Positions 9,813 to 18,731 of a stretch of DNA of 64,000 bases are shown one piece after another. The notes beneath the pieces are model-generated. The model had not been told where the DNA came from. It made no database searches and saw only the letters and a list, made by a program, of their open reading frames with translations. Location of the stretch: assembly GCA_013141115.1 (NCBI GenBank), contig JABFRP010000002.1:407648-471647 (forward strand), given 5' to 3'. Origin of the DNA: Ferruginibacter sp. (GTDB lineage: Bacteria > Bacteroidota > Bacteroidia > Chitinophagales > Chitinophagaceae). The position numbers were made by a program, and so were the translations under genes. Every line of letters begins with the position of its first letter. Position 1 is the first letter of the stretch.

Positions 9813-11501
9813 TTAAAACACTTTATAATTCCTGATATTACCTTCTCCAACTACAGTGTTACCAGAAGTGGCATCTTTATATTTTGCTTTTACAAAACCA
9901 ATACCTTTTGCATAATAGTATTCATTATTTTCTGTTGTAGTATACGGTGCTCCTAAAATACTTATTTTAACAGCCACGCTCACATAAATAACATTGGTAT
10001 AGTTTATCGAATTTACTGTAATACCTGTGTTGGCATTTTCTATTTTAAAGTTGTATTGTAATTTTGCAGCTACCCCGGATACAGTGCCTGTAAATTCAGG
10101 AGATGACCATGTTGTACCCGTAGCCGCATTTTCTTTTAAAAATAAAATATCGGCAAACTGTTCGTTATCGAAACTAAAAAATACGGAATAATAATCTGCC
10201 GGGTTCCATTGGTAATAATCATTACCACTTTTTCTGTAATTCAAAGAGTCCAATGTAACACCAGCTACATTCTGCGAAAACATTCTGTAGGTATTACTAT
10301 TTAGATTCTTTAATACAGTAGATAAATGCAATACACTATCTGGCTCCGGTACTCCTCCCACAATAATATCATAACTCCACCAGCTATTTGCTGTTATTGG
10401 AAAATAATCTCCGGCAGGGATGGGTGGAGCCGCAACAAAGTTTACTATAAAATTACAGGTGCTTGCACCTACCGGTGCAAAGGTAGATGGGCCTGCCGTT
10501 GTGGTGGCAGGAATAGTGCCGGTGGCATTTAAAACAACTGTTTGCGGTGTTGCTGTGGTAAACACCCCGGTCTTACTAAATGTAATTCCGTTAGCGGTAT
10601 TGGTGGTAATGGTGTAAGTACCGGGTGTGGTAACAGTAACCTGCAATGTAACAGTGTTTGCTGCGGAAACCGTACTTCCTATAATATATGTTCCATTAAC
10701 CACAAAATTGGTACATGCTCCGGACCCTCCGTCAAAAGTATACACCGCTGCTGTGCCTCCGCCCGCCGGCAATACAGTAATATCGTAAGTACAGGTATTT
10801 AGTGTTGGAGTAGTTACCGTAACAATTGCAGTACCTGCAGTTGATGGTGTTCCGGTACCGGTTAGTGTAACAGTTTGTAAACCTGTTCCTATAAAAAGGC
10901 CACTTCCGGTAAATGCAAAACCACTGGTGGTGGCAGCTGCAATTACATAAAAACCAGGCGTGGTAACATCAACCTGTATGGTAAGTGTATTTGACGGAGC
11001 TAAAGGCACACCAACAGTAAAAGTTCCGCCGGGTATAGCGCCTGTACATAAATTGGGTGCGCCTGCCAGTGTAAATACTGCCGCCGGAGGCGCAGGCCCT
11101 ACCACTGTAATATCAAAAGAACAGGTACTTGAGCCATAAACTACAGTAAAAGTATTGGTACCCGCTGCCACAGGCTTACCCGAAGGATACAGCCTTATAG
11201 TATTAAGCCCCAGTACTACATTGCCGGTTTTACTAAAGGAGTAACCATTTACAGTATCAGATATAATATTAAAAGTACCCGGAAAAGATACATTTACCTG
11301 CACATCAACAAACAGCGCATTGCTTAAAACAGAATCCACCTTAAAAACACCATTTACCACTACTGGCAGGCAGTCTCCTGCTGCATCTTTTTTAAAGCTA
11401 CCGGTAGAGGCTCCGTTGTTATCATACTCCAATTCCTTTTGGCAGGATAAAAAAGTTAGCCCAAGCATTACAAATAGTAAAGTAGATGTCAGAATTTTCA
11501 T
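9813..11501 (-). CDS. Lipoprotein with three tandem immunoglobulin-like repeats
   Basis: This 562-residue lipoprotein has a signal peptide ending LTFLSC and the mature start CQKELEYD. Three tandem repeats of about 100-110 residues follow (roughly 40-135, 136-245, 246-360). Each runs from a Cys and a G-x-F/Y element, through a V-x-V-x-x-P-G-x-Y/F strand and an F-x-x-x-G turn, to a terminal C-x-[FY]-x-[IV] strand (CSFDITVV, CTYDITVL, CNFIVNFV). The paired cysteines suggest a disulfide in each repeat. The C-terminal 190 residues (from about PAGDYFPITANSWWSYD) form a separate domain seen in other Bacteroidota lipoproteins. Probably surface-exposed; function unknown. Confidence 0.75.
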   Translation of the reverse strand: MKILTSTLLFVMLGLTFLSCQKELEYDNNGASTGSFKKDAAGDCLPVVVNGVFKVDSVLSNALFVDVQVNVSFPGTFNIISDTVNGYSFSKTGNVVLGLNTIRLYPSGKPVAAGTNTFTVVYGSSTCSFDITVVGPAPPAAVFTLAGAPNLCTGAIPGGTFTVGVPLAPSNTLTIQVDVTTPGFYVIAAATTSGFAFTGSGLFIGTGLQTVTLTGTGTPSTAGTAIVTVTTPTLNTCTYDITVLPAGGGTAAVYTFDGGSGACTNFVVNGTYIIGSTVSAANTVTLQVTVTTPGTYTITTNTANGITFSKTGVFTTATPQTVVLNATGTIPATTTAGPSTFAPVGASTCNFIVNFVAAPPIPAGDYFPITANSWWSYDIIVGGVPEPDSVLHLSTVLKNLNSNTYRMFSQNVAGVTLDSLNYRKSGNDYYQWNPADYYSVFFSFDNEQFADILFLKENAATGTTWSSPEFTGTVSGVAAKLQYNFKIENANTGITVNSINYTNVIYVSVAVKISILGAPYTTTENNEYYYAKGIGFVKAKYKDATSGNTVVGEGNIRNYKVF

Positions 11502-11533
11502 ACCTGTCTAAAAATTGATTTTATAAATATTTT

Positions 11534-12235
11534 TTATGATACTTGTGATTCGTCGTTAACCAGCGCTTTGGTTTCCCCTGTATGATTAGTTTCATCTGTT
11601 TTACGCTGCTTAAAGAATCGTTTTTGAAAAACTAATATCGTAATAACTCCTGTTGATATAGCAGCATCGGCAAGGTTGAATATGGGTCTGAAGAATTCAA
11701 ACTCTTCTCCACCCCAACCAGGTACCCATTTCGGAAAATGGCCTTTTATCACAGGAAAATACAACATGTCTACCACATTGCCATGTAAAAAAGAGGCATA
11801 TCCTTGTTTTGCGAAAACTGCCAGCCCCGTATAACCTGAATATTCTTTTGTTAGTGGATCCGCAATCATTCCTTTATCAAAAATCAAACCGTAAAATGCA
11901 GAGTCGATAAGGTTACCCAATGCGCCGGCGTAAATTAATGCTGCACAAAAAATAAAACCCTTGTGATATTTTTGTTTTATAATACTGCCCAGGTACCAGG
12001 TACCAAAAATTACCGCTATCAGCCTGAAGATGGTTAATGCCAGCTTTCCCCAACTACCGCCAAACTTCCAGCCATAAGCCATACCGGGATTTTCTACAAA
12101 ATAAAACTGGAACCAATCGCCACCTAAAACATTGTGGGATTCATTTAAGTGATAATGCGTTTTTATATAAATCTTTAGTGCCTGGTCGGCAATAACTACC
12201 AACGCTATAATAAATGCTACGTGTTTTGCTTTCAT
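11534..12235 (-). CDS. lspA: Lipoprotein signal peptidase (signal peptidase II)
   Basis: LspA is an inner-membrane aspartyl protease that removes signal peptides from prolipoproteins. With the start at 12235 (MKAKHVAFIIALVVIADQ) it has 233 residues and four membrane segments. The two catalytic aspartates lie in the conserved NLIDS and FNLADA segments. An in-frame ATG exists upstream at 12322, but the extra 29 residues would be encoded by a degenerate GGTTTAG repeat and would bury the first membrane helix. A TAnnTTTG element also lies between the two ATGs, so 12235 is preferred. Its clients include the many lipoproteins in this window. Confidence 0.93.
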   Translation of the reverse strand: MKAKHVAFIIALVVIADQALKIYIKTHYHLNESHNVLGGDWFQFYFVENPGMAYGWKFGGSWGKLALTIFRLIAVIFGTWYLGSIIKQKYHKGFIFCAALIYAGALGNLIDSAFYGLIFDKGMIADPLTKEYSGYTGLAVFAKQGYASFLHGNVVDMLYFPVIKGHFPKWVPGWGGEEFEFFRPIFNLADAAISTGVITILVFQKRFFKQRKTDETNHTGETKALVNDESQVS

Positions 12236-12244
12236 AATAAGGGG

Positions 12245-12252
12245 CAAATATA
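12245..12252 (-). promoter_or_regulatory. Candidate -7 element directly upstream of lspA
   Basis: On the minus strand this reads TATATTTG, an exact TAnnTTTG match, only 9 nt before the lspA ATG at 12235. It supports the shorter start and would give a very short or absent leader. Confidence 0.4.
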
Positions 12253-12261
12253 AGACGAAAA

Positions 12262-12350
12262 GGTTGATGGTTTGTGGTTTAGGGTTTAGAGGTTTAGGGT
12301 TTAGAAGTTTAGAGTATACCATTCACTTTTCACAATTCACCACTCACTAT
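12262..12350. repeat. Two adjoining degenerate short tandem repeats
   Basis: Positions 12266-12313 are built from degenerate GGTTTAG/GGGTTTAGA units. From about 12319 a second array of CATTCAC / CAATTCAC / CACTCAC units runs up to the murF-alr stop. Both are low-complexity intergenic arrays between lspA and murF-alr, with no coding potential that I would trust. Confidence 0.75.
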
Positions 12351-14827
12351 TCCTCATAATACACCCTCTTTACCCGTTGCGATATGCCGGTTAATATTTC
12401 GTAGGCAATAGTGCCGGCCCAATTGGCCAGTTCGGCAACCGGTAATTTTTCTCCAAACACTATTACATCATCGCCTTCGGCGGCCGCAACGCCGGTAATA
12501 TCCAGCATCGTCATATCCATACATACATTACCAATTACCGGTACTAATTTTCCGCTTACCCACATTTTTCCGGCACCATTGCCCAGGCTTCTGGGGTATC
12601 CATCGGCATAGCCAATTCTTACCGTAGCAATTACCGAATCTTTTTCGGCAATGCCTTTACGGCTATAGCCAATGCTTTCACCGGCCTTTACTTTTTTTAT
12701 TTGAGAGATGGTGGTTTTTAAAGTACTTACATTTTTCAGTTGCTGCTGCATTGTTTCATTTCCATCCACACCATACAAACCTATGCCTAGCCTTACCATA
12801 TCCAGCTGCAAATTTTTATGGCGGTGGATTGCAGAAGTATTGGCTATATGTTTAATAAAAGGATAGTTGATATTTTTTGCAATTTCATTACAGCCCTTAA
12901 TAAATATTTTTTCCTGCTGCTTTGTAAAATCATCATGCACTTTATTATCGCTTGATGCCAGGTGAGAAAAGATGGATTGAATTTTAAACTGGCCGGATGA
13001 TTGTAATCTTGCGCTCAACTCCTTTATTTCATTCGGCTCAAAACCCAGCCGATGCATTCCTGTATCTAACTTAATATGCACCGGATAATTATTAATGCCT
13101 GACTGTTGTAAATAATTATCAAATGCATTTAAAATACCAAAAGAATATAATTCCGGCTCCAGGTTAAACTGTACCAGCATATCAAAAGTTGATTCTTCGG
13201 CGTTCATTACCATTATGGGCAAGGCAATTCCTGCACGGCGTAATTCAACACCTTCATCTGCATAAGCCACGGCCAGGTAATCTACTTTTTGAAATTGTAA
13301 AATGTTGGCTATTTCAAAACTGCCGCTGCCATAGCTGAATGCCTTAACCATGGCCATTAATTTAACACCGGGATTTAATTGCTGCTGATAAATTTTTAAG
13401 TTATGTATCAGTGCACTCAAATTTATTTCCAGTACCGTTTGATGGCTTTTTTGCTCCAGCAAATGACTGATCTGCTCAAACTCGAAAACCCGGGCTCCTT
13501 TTAATAAAATGGTTTCGTTGTAAAAATGTAACGAGGGAAACTGTTGTTTAAATTCGTTGGTAGAGTTAAAGAAAGCCGTTTCTTTAATTGCGGCAAAACT
13601 ATTGCTGTACTTCGAAATTTCTGTACCAATACCAATCAGGCGGCTGATATTTTTTTGTTTTAAAATATCCGCTACCTCTTCGTACAATGCAGCATTGGTT
13701 TTACCGCTTTGCAAAATATCGCTGATAATTACGGTACGTTTAGGGTGCTGCTGTTGCTGCAATAAAAAATCCAGCGCTATAGATAATGAAGTAATATCGG
13801 CACTGTAACTGTCATTAATAACCGAACAGTTGTTGATGCCTTCTTTTAACTCCAGCCGCATTTCTACAGGTTTTAGCTGCAGCATTCGTTCCTGTATAAT
13901 TTCATTGCTGATTTTTAAGTGCAATAATACACACCAGCAGGTAATAGCATTTTTTATAGCCGCATCATTGGTAAATGGTATGGAAATACTTATTTTTTTA
14001 TCCCCATACACGGCTTTAATAACCGTATTAAAAGGTTGTACCTGTATGGTGCTGATGCAGAGTGTAGCATCTTCTTTTTGCCCCCAGCTAAATAAAGTAT
14101 TGCTATTTTTTTGCTGCAAAGCAACTAATGCTTCGTCAATTAAAATTTCATCTTTACAATAAATAACCACACCGGTATTTATAAACAGGTTTATCTTTTC
14201 TCCTATCTTACTGGCAATACTTTCAAAACCTTCACTGTGTGCCTCGCCAATATTGGTAAAAATGCCAATACCTGGTTGAATGATTTGCTCCAGCTTTTCC
14301 ATTTCTCCCGGCAAGGAAATACCGGCTTCAAAAATGCCTAAGGTATGCGTTGTATTCATTTGCCACACACTTAATGGCACACCTATTTGCGAATTATAAC
14401 TTTTTGGGCTTCGTACAATAGTATAATCGCTTTGCAATAATTGATGCAGCCACTCTTTTACAATGGTTTTTCCATTGCTGCCGGTAATACCAATAACAGG
14501 TATAGTAAATTGCTGACGGTGTGCCGCTGTTAATTGTTGTAATGCAGCCAGTACGTTTTCTGCAAGTATAATATTAGCCTCAGGGTAATCGTCTGGCAAA
14601 AAAACAAAGGACTTATCTACAATAAAATTTCTAACGCCTTTATAGTACAGGTCTTTTATAAAAGCATTGCCCTGCCTGCGTGGGCCGGGTATAGTAAAAA
14701 ATAAAGTGGAAGAAGGAAATAATAATTTACGGCTGTCAATTAATAAATGTTCAACAACGGCATCAGCATCTTTTTGTAATAAAAATTTACCGTCAATAAT
14801 TTTTTCTATTTCAGCAATGCTGTACAT
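12347..14827 (-). CDS. murF-alr: Bifunctional MurF ligase / alanine racemase fusion
   Basis: The 826-residue cytoplasmic protein joins two consecutive steps of peptidoglycan precursor supply. Residues 1 to about 455 are UDP-MurNAc-tripeptide:D-Ala-D-Ala ligase, with the ATP-binding loop GITGSNGKT at 113-121 and the Mur ligase core NDSYSADITS near 338. Residues about 460-826 are a fold-type III alanine racemase: the PLP lysine is K495 in MAMVKAFSYGSG, the expected catalytic tyrosine is Y721 in IGYSRKG, and RIGYADGYPR and CMDMTMLD follow. This fusion is well known in Bacteroidota. All key residues look intact. The terC gene lies 66 bp upstream on the same strand. Confidence 0.96.
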   Translation of the reverse strand: MYSIAEIEKIIDGKFLLQKDADAVVEHLLIDSRKLLFPSSTLFFTIPGPRRQGNAFIKDLYYKGVRNFIVDKSFVFLPDDYPEANIILAENVLAALQQLTAAHRQQFTIPVIGITGSNGKTIVKEWLHQLLQSDYTIVRSPKSYNSQIGVPLSVWQMNTTHTLGIFEAGISLPGEMEKLEQIIQPGIGIFTNIGEAHSEGFESIASKIGEKINLFINTGVVIYCKDEILIDEALVALQQKNSNTLFSWGQKEDATLCISTIQVQPFNTVIKAVYGDKKISISIPFTNDAAIKNAITCWCVLLHLKISNEIIQERMLQLKPVEMRLELKEGINNCSVINDSYSADITSLSIALDFLLQQQQHPKRTVIISDILQSGKTNAALYEEVADILKQKNISRLIGIGTEISKYSNSFAAIKETAFFNSTNEFKQQFPSLHFYNETILLKGARVFEFEQISHLLEQKSHQTVLEINLSALIHNLKIYQQQLNPGVKLMAMVKAFSYGSGSFEIANILQFQKVDYLAVAYADEGVELRRAGIALPIMVMNAEESTFDMLVQFNLEPELYSFGILNAFDNYLQQSGINNYPVHIKLDTGMHRLGFEPNEIKELSARLQSSGQFKIQSIFSHLASSDNKVHDDFTKQQEKIFIKGCNEIAKNINYPFIKHIANTSAIHRHKNLQLDMVRLGIGLYGVDGNETMQQQLKNVSTLKTTISQIKKVKAGESIGYSRKGIAEKDSVIATVRIGYADGYPRSLGNGAGKMWVSGKLVPVIGNVCMDMTMLDITGVAAAEGDDVIVFGEKLPVAELANWAGTIAYEILTGISQRVKRVYYEE

Positions 14828-14893
14828 CTTTAATTTATTTAGAAGCTGTATTTATAAATAAAGATAAAAATTTAAACCTGCTTTCATTCTTTG

Positions 14894-15898
14894 TTAATGC
14901 GCTTCATCGTCATCTCCATTTTCTGTTTTACCCACTTGTTTCCTATCTATAAAAATGGAGTACACCACAGAAGCACCAAGGCAAAGCAATATAAAAGCAA
15001 GCGATATAAACACCTGTACGTTTTTATCTATCCATTGATTGACCCAATGCTCTCCAAGCATTTTTAAGCCAATAAAAACCAGTACTACAGCTATCCCTTG
15101 TGGCAGGTAATCAAATTTATTTACTGCACCCCTTAATAAAAAGAATAAAGAGCGCAGGCCAAGCACTGCAAAAATATTAGAGGTATAAATTACCAGTCTT
15201 GCTGTTGATTGATAGCTTTCTGTTTTTGTGTCAACAATCCCCATTACCGCCGGTATGGAATCCAATGCAAACACCAGGTCAATCGCAGCCAGCATAATAA
15301 CCACTACAAACAGTGTGGTATACTTTTTCTTGCCATTTTCTTTTATTGTAAACTTGCCATTTCCATCATGCGGTGCAAGGGGTAAAAACTTTTTTAAAAA
15401 AACGTACACTTTACTTTTTTGAGGATCAAAATCACTTTCTTCCTCTACCGATACAAACATTTTATAACCAGTATACACCAAGAAGGCACCAAACACATAC
15501 AGCAGCCAGTGAAATTTTTCTACCAAAGCCACGCCAACTGTTATAAAAACAATTCTAAAAACAATGGCCATCAATATACCTATAAGCAATACCCGTCCGT
15601 AATTTTTTTCTTTAACACTAAAAGCCGAAAAAATAAGGATGAACACAAAGATATTATCAATGCTAAGGCTCCATTCCATCAGGTATGCGCTCAGGTATTC
15701 CAGAGCCGGTTTTTGTCCTTCTTCAATCCATAAAAAAACACAAAATGCCAGTGCCAGACCTACCCAAAAAAAGGTTTGATACAATGCCTGTTTTATAGTA
15801 ACTTTTTGATCTTTCTTGCTCATTAACCCAAGATCGAAAACAAGCGACAATATAATTACTACACTAAAAACAAGGTATATTAATTGAGTTTTGTCCAT
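14894..15898 (-). CDS. TerC/Alx family integral membrane protein
   Basis: The 334-residue protein has about nine hydrophobic segments. It carries the family signature EWSLSIDNIFVF (from about residue 75) and a second acidic membrane motif, AAIDLVFALDSIPAVMG (about 205-220). TerC/Alx proteins are implicated in metal (manganese) efflux and tellurite resistance; which ion this one moves cannot be told. Its ATG lies 5 nt below the gldG stop at 15904, so it is probably cotranscribed with gldF and gldG, an arrangement I would not have predicted from function. Confidence 0.9.
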   Translation of the reverse strand: MDKTQLIYLVFSVVIILSLVFDLGLMSKKDQKVTIKQALYQTFFWVGLALAFCVFLWIEEGQKPALEYLSAYLMEWSLSIDNIFVFILIFSAFSVKEKNYGRVLLIGILMAIVFRIVFITVGVALVEKFHWLLYVFGAFLVYTGYKMFVSVEEESDFDPQKSKVYVFLKKFLPLAPHDGNGKFTIKENGKKKYTTLFVVVIMLAAIDLVFALDSIPAVMGIVDTKTESYQSTARLVIYTSNIFAVLGLRSLFFLLRGAVNKFDYLPQGIAVVLVFIGLKMLGEHWVNQWIDKNVQVFISLAFILLCLGASVVYSIFIDRKQVGKTENGDDDEAH

Positions 15899-15903
15899 TT
15901 TTA

Positions 15904-17610
15904 TTATTTAGTATATTTCCTTTTACGCCACCACTGATAAATTACTGCAAATAAAAATACCAGCAACACCGGCACTGCAATATTGATCAACTGCCAGGTA
16001 GTTTTTTCGGCAGTAACTTTTTTCGAATCTAATAATCTTAACGTATAATCTTTTGCCTTAGCTTCAGATAAACCGGATTGATTAACTAAATAATCTAAAC
16101 AGTTTTGTAAAAAATCTTTATTTGCAAACTGAAACTGTTGTTGCGTTCCATATGTGTAGGGGTTCATACCCATTGGTAACGGCTCGTTTTTTTGAACACT
16201 ATTCAATACCATATCGCCATCGGAAACAATAATAATCTTATTATCTATTAAACATTGTTGCTGAAAAACCGCATCATATTTTTGCAGCGAATCATTCAAC
16301 GCCTGCGATAACCTGTTTGTGTATAAGGATTGAAATTTCCCTTCTAACAAAACCGCAACAGGGATATTGGCTTTTTTAAATTTATCATCCTGCGGTGCAT
16401 TTACATTTTCTTTTCCACTGATGAGCGCTGGTGTTGCAATTGTACGGGAGTTAGGTGATGAACTCAATAAAACAGTTTTCTTAATTCCCTCAGCTTCTAT
16501 TGTATCAATAGAATTAACAAACTTACCAGATACAAAACCAAGGTTTTTATTAATGATATTATCCGACTTTGATGCAAATACCGGAAAGTAATTCCATGTA
16601 AGAAATTCAAATTGTCCATTACCATTTACATCAAAAGGTAATTTATCACTTTGCAGATCCATTACCAGGTCGCTGTTAATTCTTGCACCATATTTAAATA
16701 GCAGGTCATCTAATTCAAGTCCTCTGTCGTATGCTATTACTTCATTTTTTATACGCAAGCTATCCATTTCTGCATTCAGCTTATCTACAAAAAATAATAG
16801 TTTGCCGCCCCGCATTAAAAACTGATCGATCCTTAATTTTTCAATATCACTAAAAGGCTGCGTTGGTTTTACAACAATCAGCAATTTAAATGTATCGGGT
16901 ATTTCGGGCTGTATATTTAAATTAAACGTAAACAATTTATAATTTGGCCTCAGTACACTTTCTACAAGATCATATGTAATGTAACTACCTGCCGGAGGTT
17001 CACCATTACCAATAGAGTAAGCCACCATTGGCTTATCATCATGCGTTAATTTGTAAATGGTATTGGCTAATTCAAATTCCATTAAAGCCTCAGCACTATT
17101 TATTTCCTGCCTGCCGATATTCGGTATACCATTATATAATTTAACCGGCAATACTTTTTCTTTATATCGCATTAATGCAACAGGATAAACCAACTGTTGC
17201 TTTTCGCCTTCTTTTAATTGAGATTTTAAATTGTAGGGATATAAACCCAGTGCTGACAATGTATCCCCCCATTTTACCGTTGTTCCTTCTACCTCATCAT
17301 CCGGGCTAATAAAATTGTATTGAAAATTTGTGCCTGCAATTTCTTTAAATTCACTTAATATTTCATTGCTGCTGGCCGCCAGTTTTTTAAATCCGCTGGG
17401 AAATTCTCCTTTTAAAAAAACATCTACCACTACTACATCATCCAAACCTTTTAATATTTTTTGGGTGGGTGTAGATAAGGTGAAACGTTTTTCGTTGGTA
17501 AGATCTACTCTTGCATGATAGATAGATGCCAGCCAGTTAACTGCCGCCAAAAGCACAATTACTATCAACAGCCAGAGTTTACTGTTCCATATTTTTTTAA
17601 CCACACTCAT
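15904..17610 (-). CDS. gldG: Gliding-associated ABC transporter auxiliary protein GldG
   Basis: The 568-residue protein has an N-terminal membrane anchor (about residues 10-30), a large periplasmic ABC_transp_aux-type domain and a C-terminal membrane helix (about 540-560) followed by the basic tail QWWRKRKYTK. The region after the first helix, YHARVDLTNEKRFTLSTPT, is the recognisable GldG/Gtf2-type start. In Flavobacterium johnsoniae GldA, GldF and GldG form an ABC transporter needed for gliding. The ATG directly follows the gldF stop (TAA-ATG, no gap), implying translational coupling. No gldA ATPase gene is in the window. Confidence 0.93.
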   Translation of the reverse strand: MSVVKKIWNSKLWLLIVIVLLAAVNWLASIYHARVDLTNEKRFTLSTPTQKILKGLDDVVVVDVFLKGEFPSGFKKLAASSNEILSEFKEIAGTNFQYNFISPDDEVEGTTVKWGDTLSALGLYPYNLKSQLKEGEKQQLVYPVALMRYKEKVLPVKLYNGIPNIGRQEINSAEALMEFELANTIYKLTHDDKPMVAYSIGNGEPPAGSYITYDLVESVLRPNYKLFTFNLNIQPEIPDTFKLLIVVKPTQPFSDIEKLRIDQFLMRGGKLLFFVDKLNAEMDSLRIKNEVIAYDRGLELDDLLFKYGARINSDLVMDLQSDKLPFDVNGNGQFEFLTWNYFPVFASKSDNIINKNLGFVSGKFVNSIDTIEAEGIKKTVLLSSSPNSRTIATPALISGKENVNAPQDDKFKKANIPVAVLLEGKFQSLYTNRLSQALNDSLQKYDAVFQQQCLIDNKIIIVSDGDMVLNSVQKNEPLPMGMNPYTYGTQQQFQFANKDFLQNCLDYLVNQSGLSEAKAKDYTLRLLDSKKVTAEKTTWQLINIAVPVLLVFLFAVIYQWWRKRKYTK

Positions 17611-18333
17611 TTATTTTTTATGGAGATTTTTAACAGTGATCAAAAGAAATAAAAAGATGATGCTGAAAAAATAAATCACATCACGACTGTCTAAAACACC
17701 CCGGCTGATGCTGCGGTAATGAAAATCGATACCCAGCATTTCCACATAATAATCAAGGCCATTTTCAAAAAAAGACAATTTGCTTAAGGCGCTAAAACCA
17801 AAATATAAAACCAGGCAGGCAAATACACTTACTAAAAAAGCCACCACCGCATTACTGGTAAACCCACTGCAGCATAAACTGATGGCAGCAAAAACAGCAG
17901 CTAAAAAAAACAGGCCAATATAACTTCCCGTTATTCCCCCGCTATCAACTGCACCCAGTACACTTAATTGTTTTACAGTAAAAATGTAGATGAAAGTAGG
18001 TACAATTACAAAAAGCAATACAATTAAAATAGATACATATTTACCCAAAACGATTTGCCATTTGGTAAGCGGTTTAGTTTGCAAAATTTCAAAAGTGCCG
18101 CCTTTAAATTCGTCGGAAAGGGTACGCATGGTTAAAGCTGGTACCAAAAAGAGTAATATCCAGGGCGCCAGTTCAAAAAACTTGTCCAAAGTGGCATAGC
18201 CAAAATCAAAAATATTGCTATCCTTAAGCACAAAAAGGAATAAGCCGTTTACCAGCAAAAACAAAATAATGGCAATATAGCCGGTAAGGTTGCTAAAAAA
18301 TTGTTGCAGTTCTTTTTTACAAATACTCCACAT
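17611..18333 (-). CDS. gldF: Gliding-associated ABC transporter permease GldF
   Basis: This 240-residue inner-membrane protein has six hydrophobic segments. It has the ABC-2 type permease pattern KKELQQFFSNLTGYIAI at the N-terminus and LTMRTLSDEFKGGTFEIL at about 65-82, typical of GldF and NosY-like permeases. It probably forms the membrane channel with GldG and an ATPase (GldA) encoded elsewhere. It is the first gene of the gldF-gldG-terC transcript; its start is followed upstream by about 400 bp without a clear gene. Confidence 0.93.
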   Translation of the reverse strand: MWSICKKELQQFFSNLTGYIAIILFLLVNGLFLFVLKDSNIFDFGYATLDKFFELAPWILLFLVPALTMRTLSDEFKGGTFEILQTKPLTKWQIVLGKYVSILIVLLFVIVPTFIYIFTVKQLSVLGAVDSGGITGSYIGLFFLAAVFAAISLCCSGFTSNAVVAFLVSVFACLVLYFGFSALSKLSFFENGLDYYVEMLGIDFHYRSISRGVLDSRDVIYFFSIIFLFLLITVKNLHKK

Positions 18334-18690
18334 GCTATTTTAAAATTGCTGCAATTTACTACTTAACAAGTTAATTTACAGGCATAAAATACACTATATT
18401 AAATTTTATACAAATACCAGCTTTGCCTTTTGCTTAAATATTGGCAACTGATAAAAATAAATTTTAACTTTTTAAGCAGCACTTTATAAAAAGCCACTGT
18501 CATACTTCGTGGATATGCTGTTAAACAACTGACAGTTTTATAAATTCCAAATCTTTAAGCACTACAGGGGGTTAAGTTTTTTAAGTTTTAAGTACCTGCA
18601 AACAATCGCTTTAAGATTTTTAATCACCAAAAGTTGTTTACCCAAAACCAACTGCTGAAAAGTCCCACCTAAATGGTGGGGCTTTTTTTA
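18334..18690 (+). ncRNA. Candidate non-coding RNA region ending in a terminator
   Basis: No ORF is supportable between the gldF start and the proline-rich gene. Yet a strong plus-strand intrinsic terminator closes the region at 18661-18689 and there is no plus-strand gene before it. A long inverted repeat lies at 18484-18544: TTATAAA and ACTGTCA on the left pair with TGACAGT and TTTATAA on the right, with a 5-nt bulge on the left arm. Further short pairing (AGTTG / CAACT) occurs near 18630-18655. This fits a structured small RNA, but it could also be the gldF promoter region plus a stray hairpin. I cannot assign an RNA family. Confidence 0.35.
18661..18689 (+). terminator. Intrinsic terminator with no upstream gene
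   Basis: The hairpin AGTCCCACC / GGTGGGGCT (one G-T pair, 5-nt loop) is followed by seven T residues. On the minus strand the tail is not U-rich, so it acts on a plus-strand transcript. Confidence 0.75.
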
Positions 18691-18731
18691 TGGATTATTC
18701 CTGCACCGGCATCTTAAGAAAAAATTTTTTT

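Noticed and set aside
12266..12313. Telomere-like GGGTTTAG repeat as evidence of a chromosome end
   Set aside because: The units are degenerate, only about 50 bp long, and lie between two bacterial genes.
12236..12322. N-terminal extension of lspA
   Set aside because: The residues LLNPKPLNPKPQ are encoded by a tandem repeat, and a promoter-like element lies between the two ATGs.
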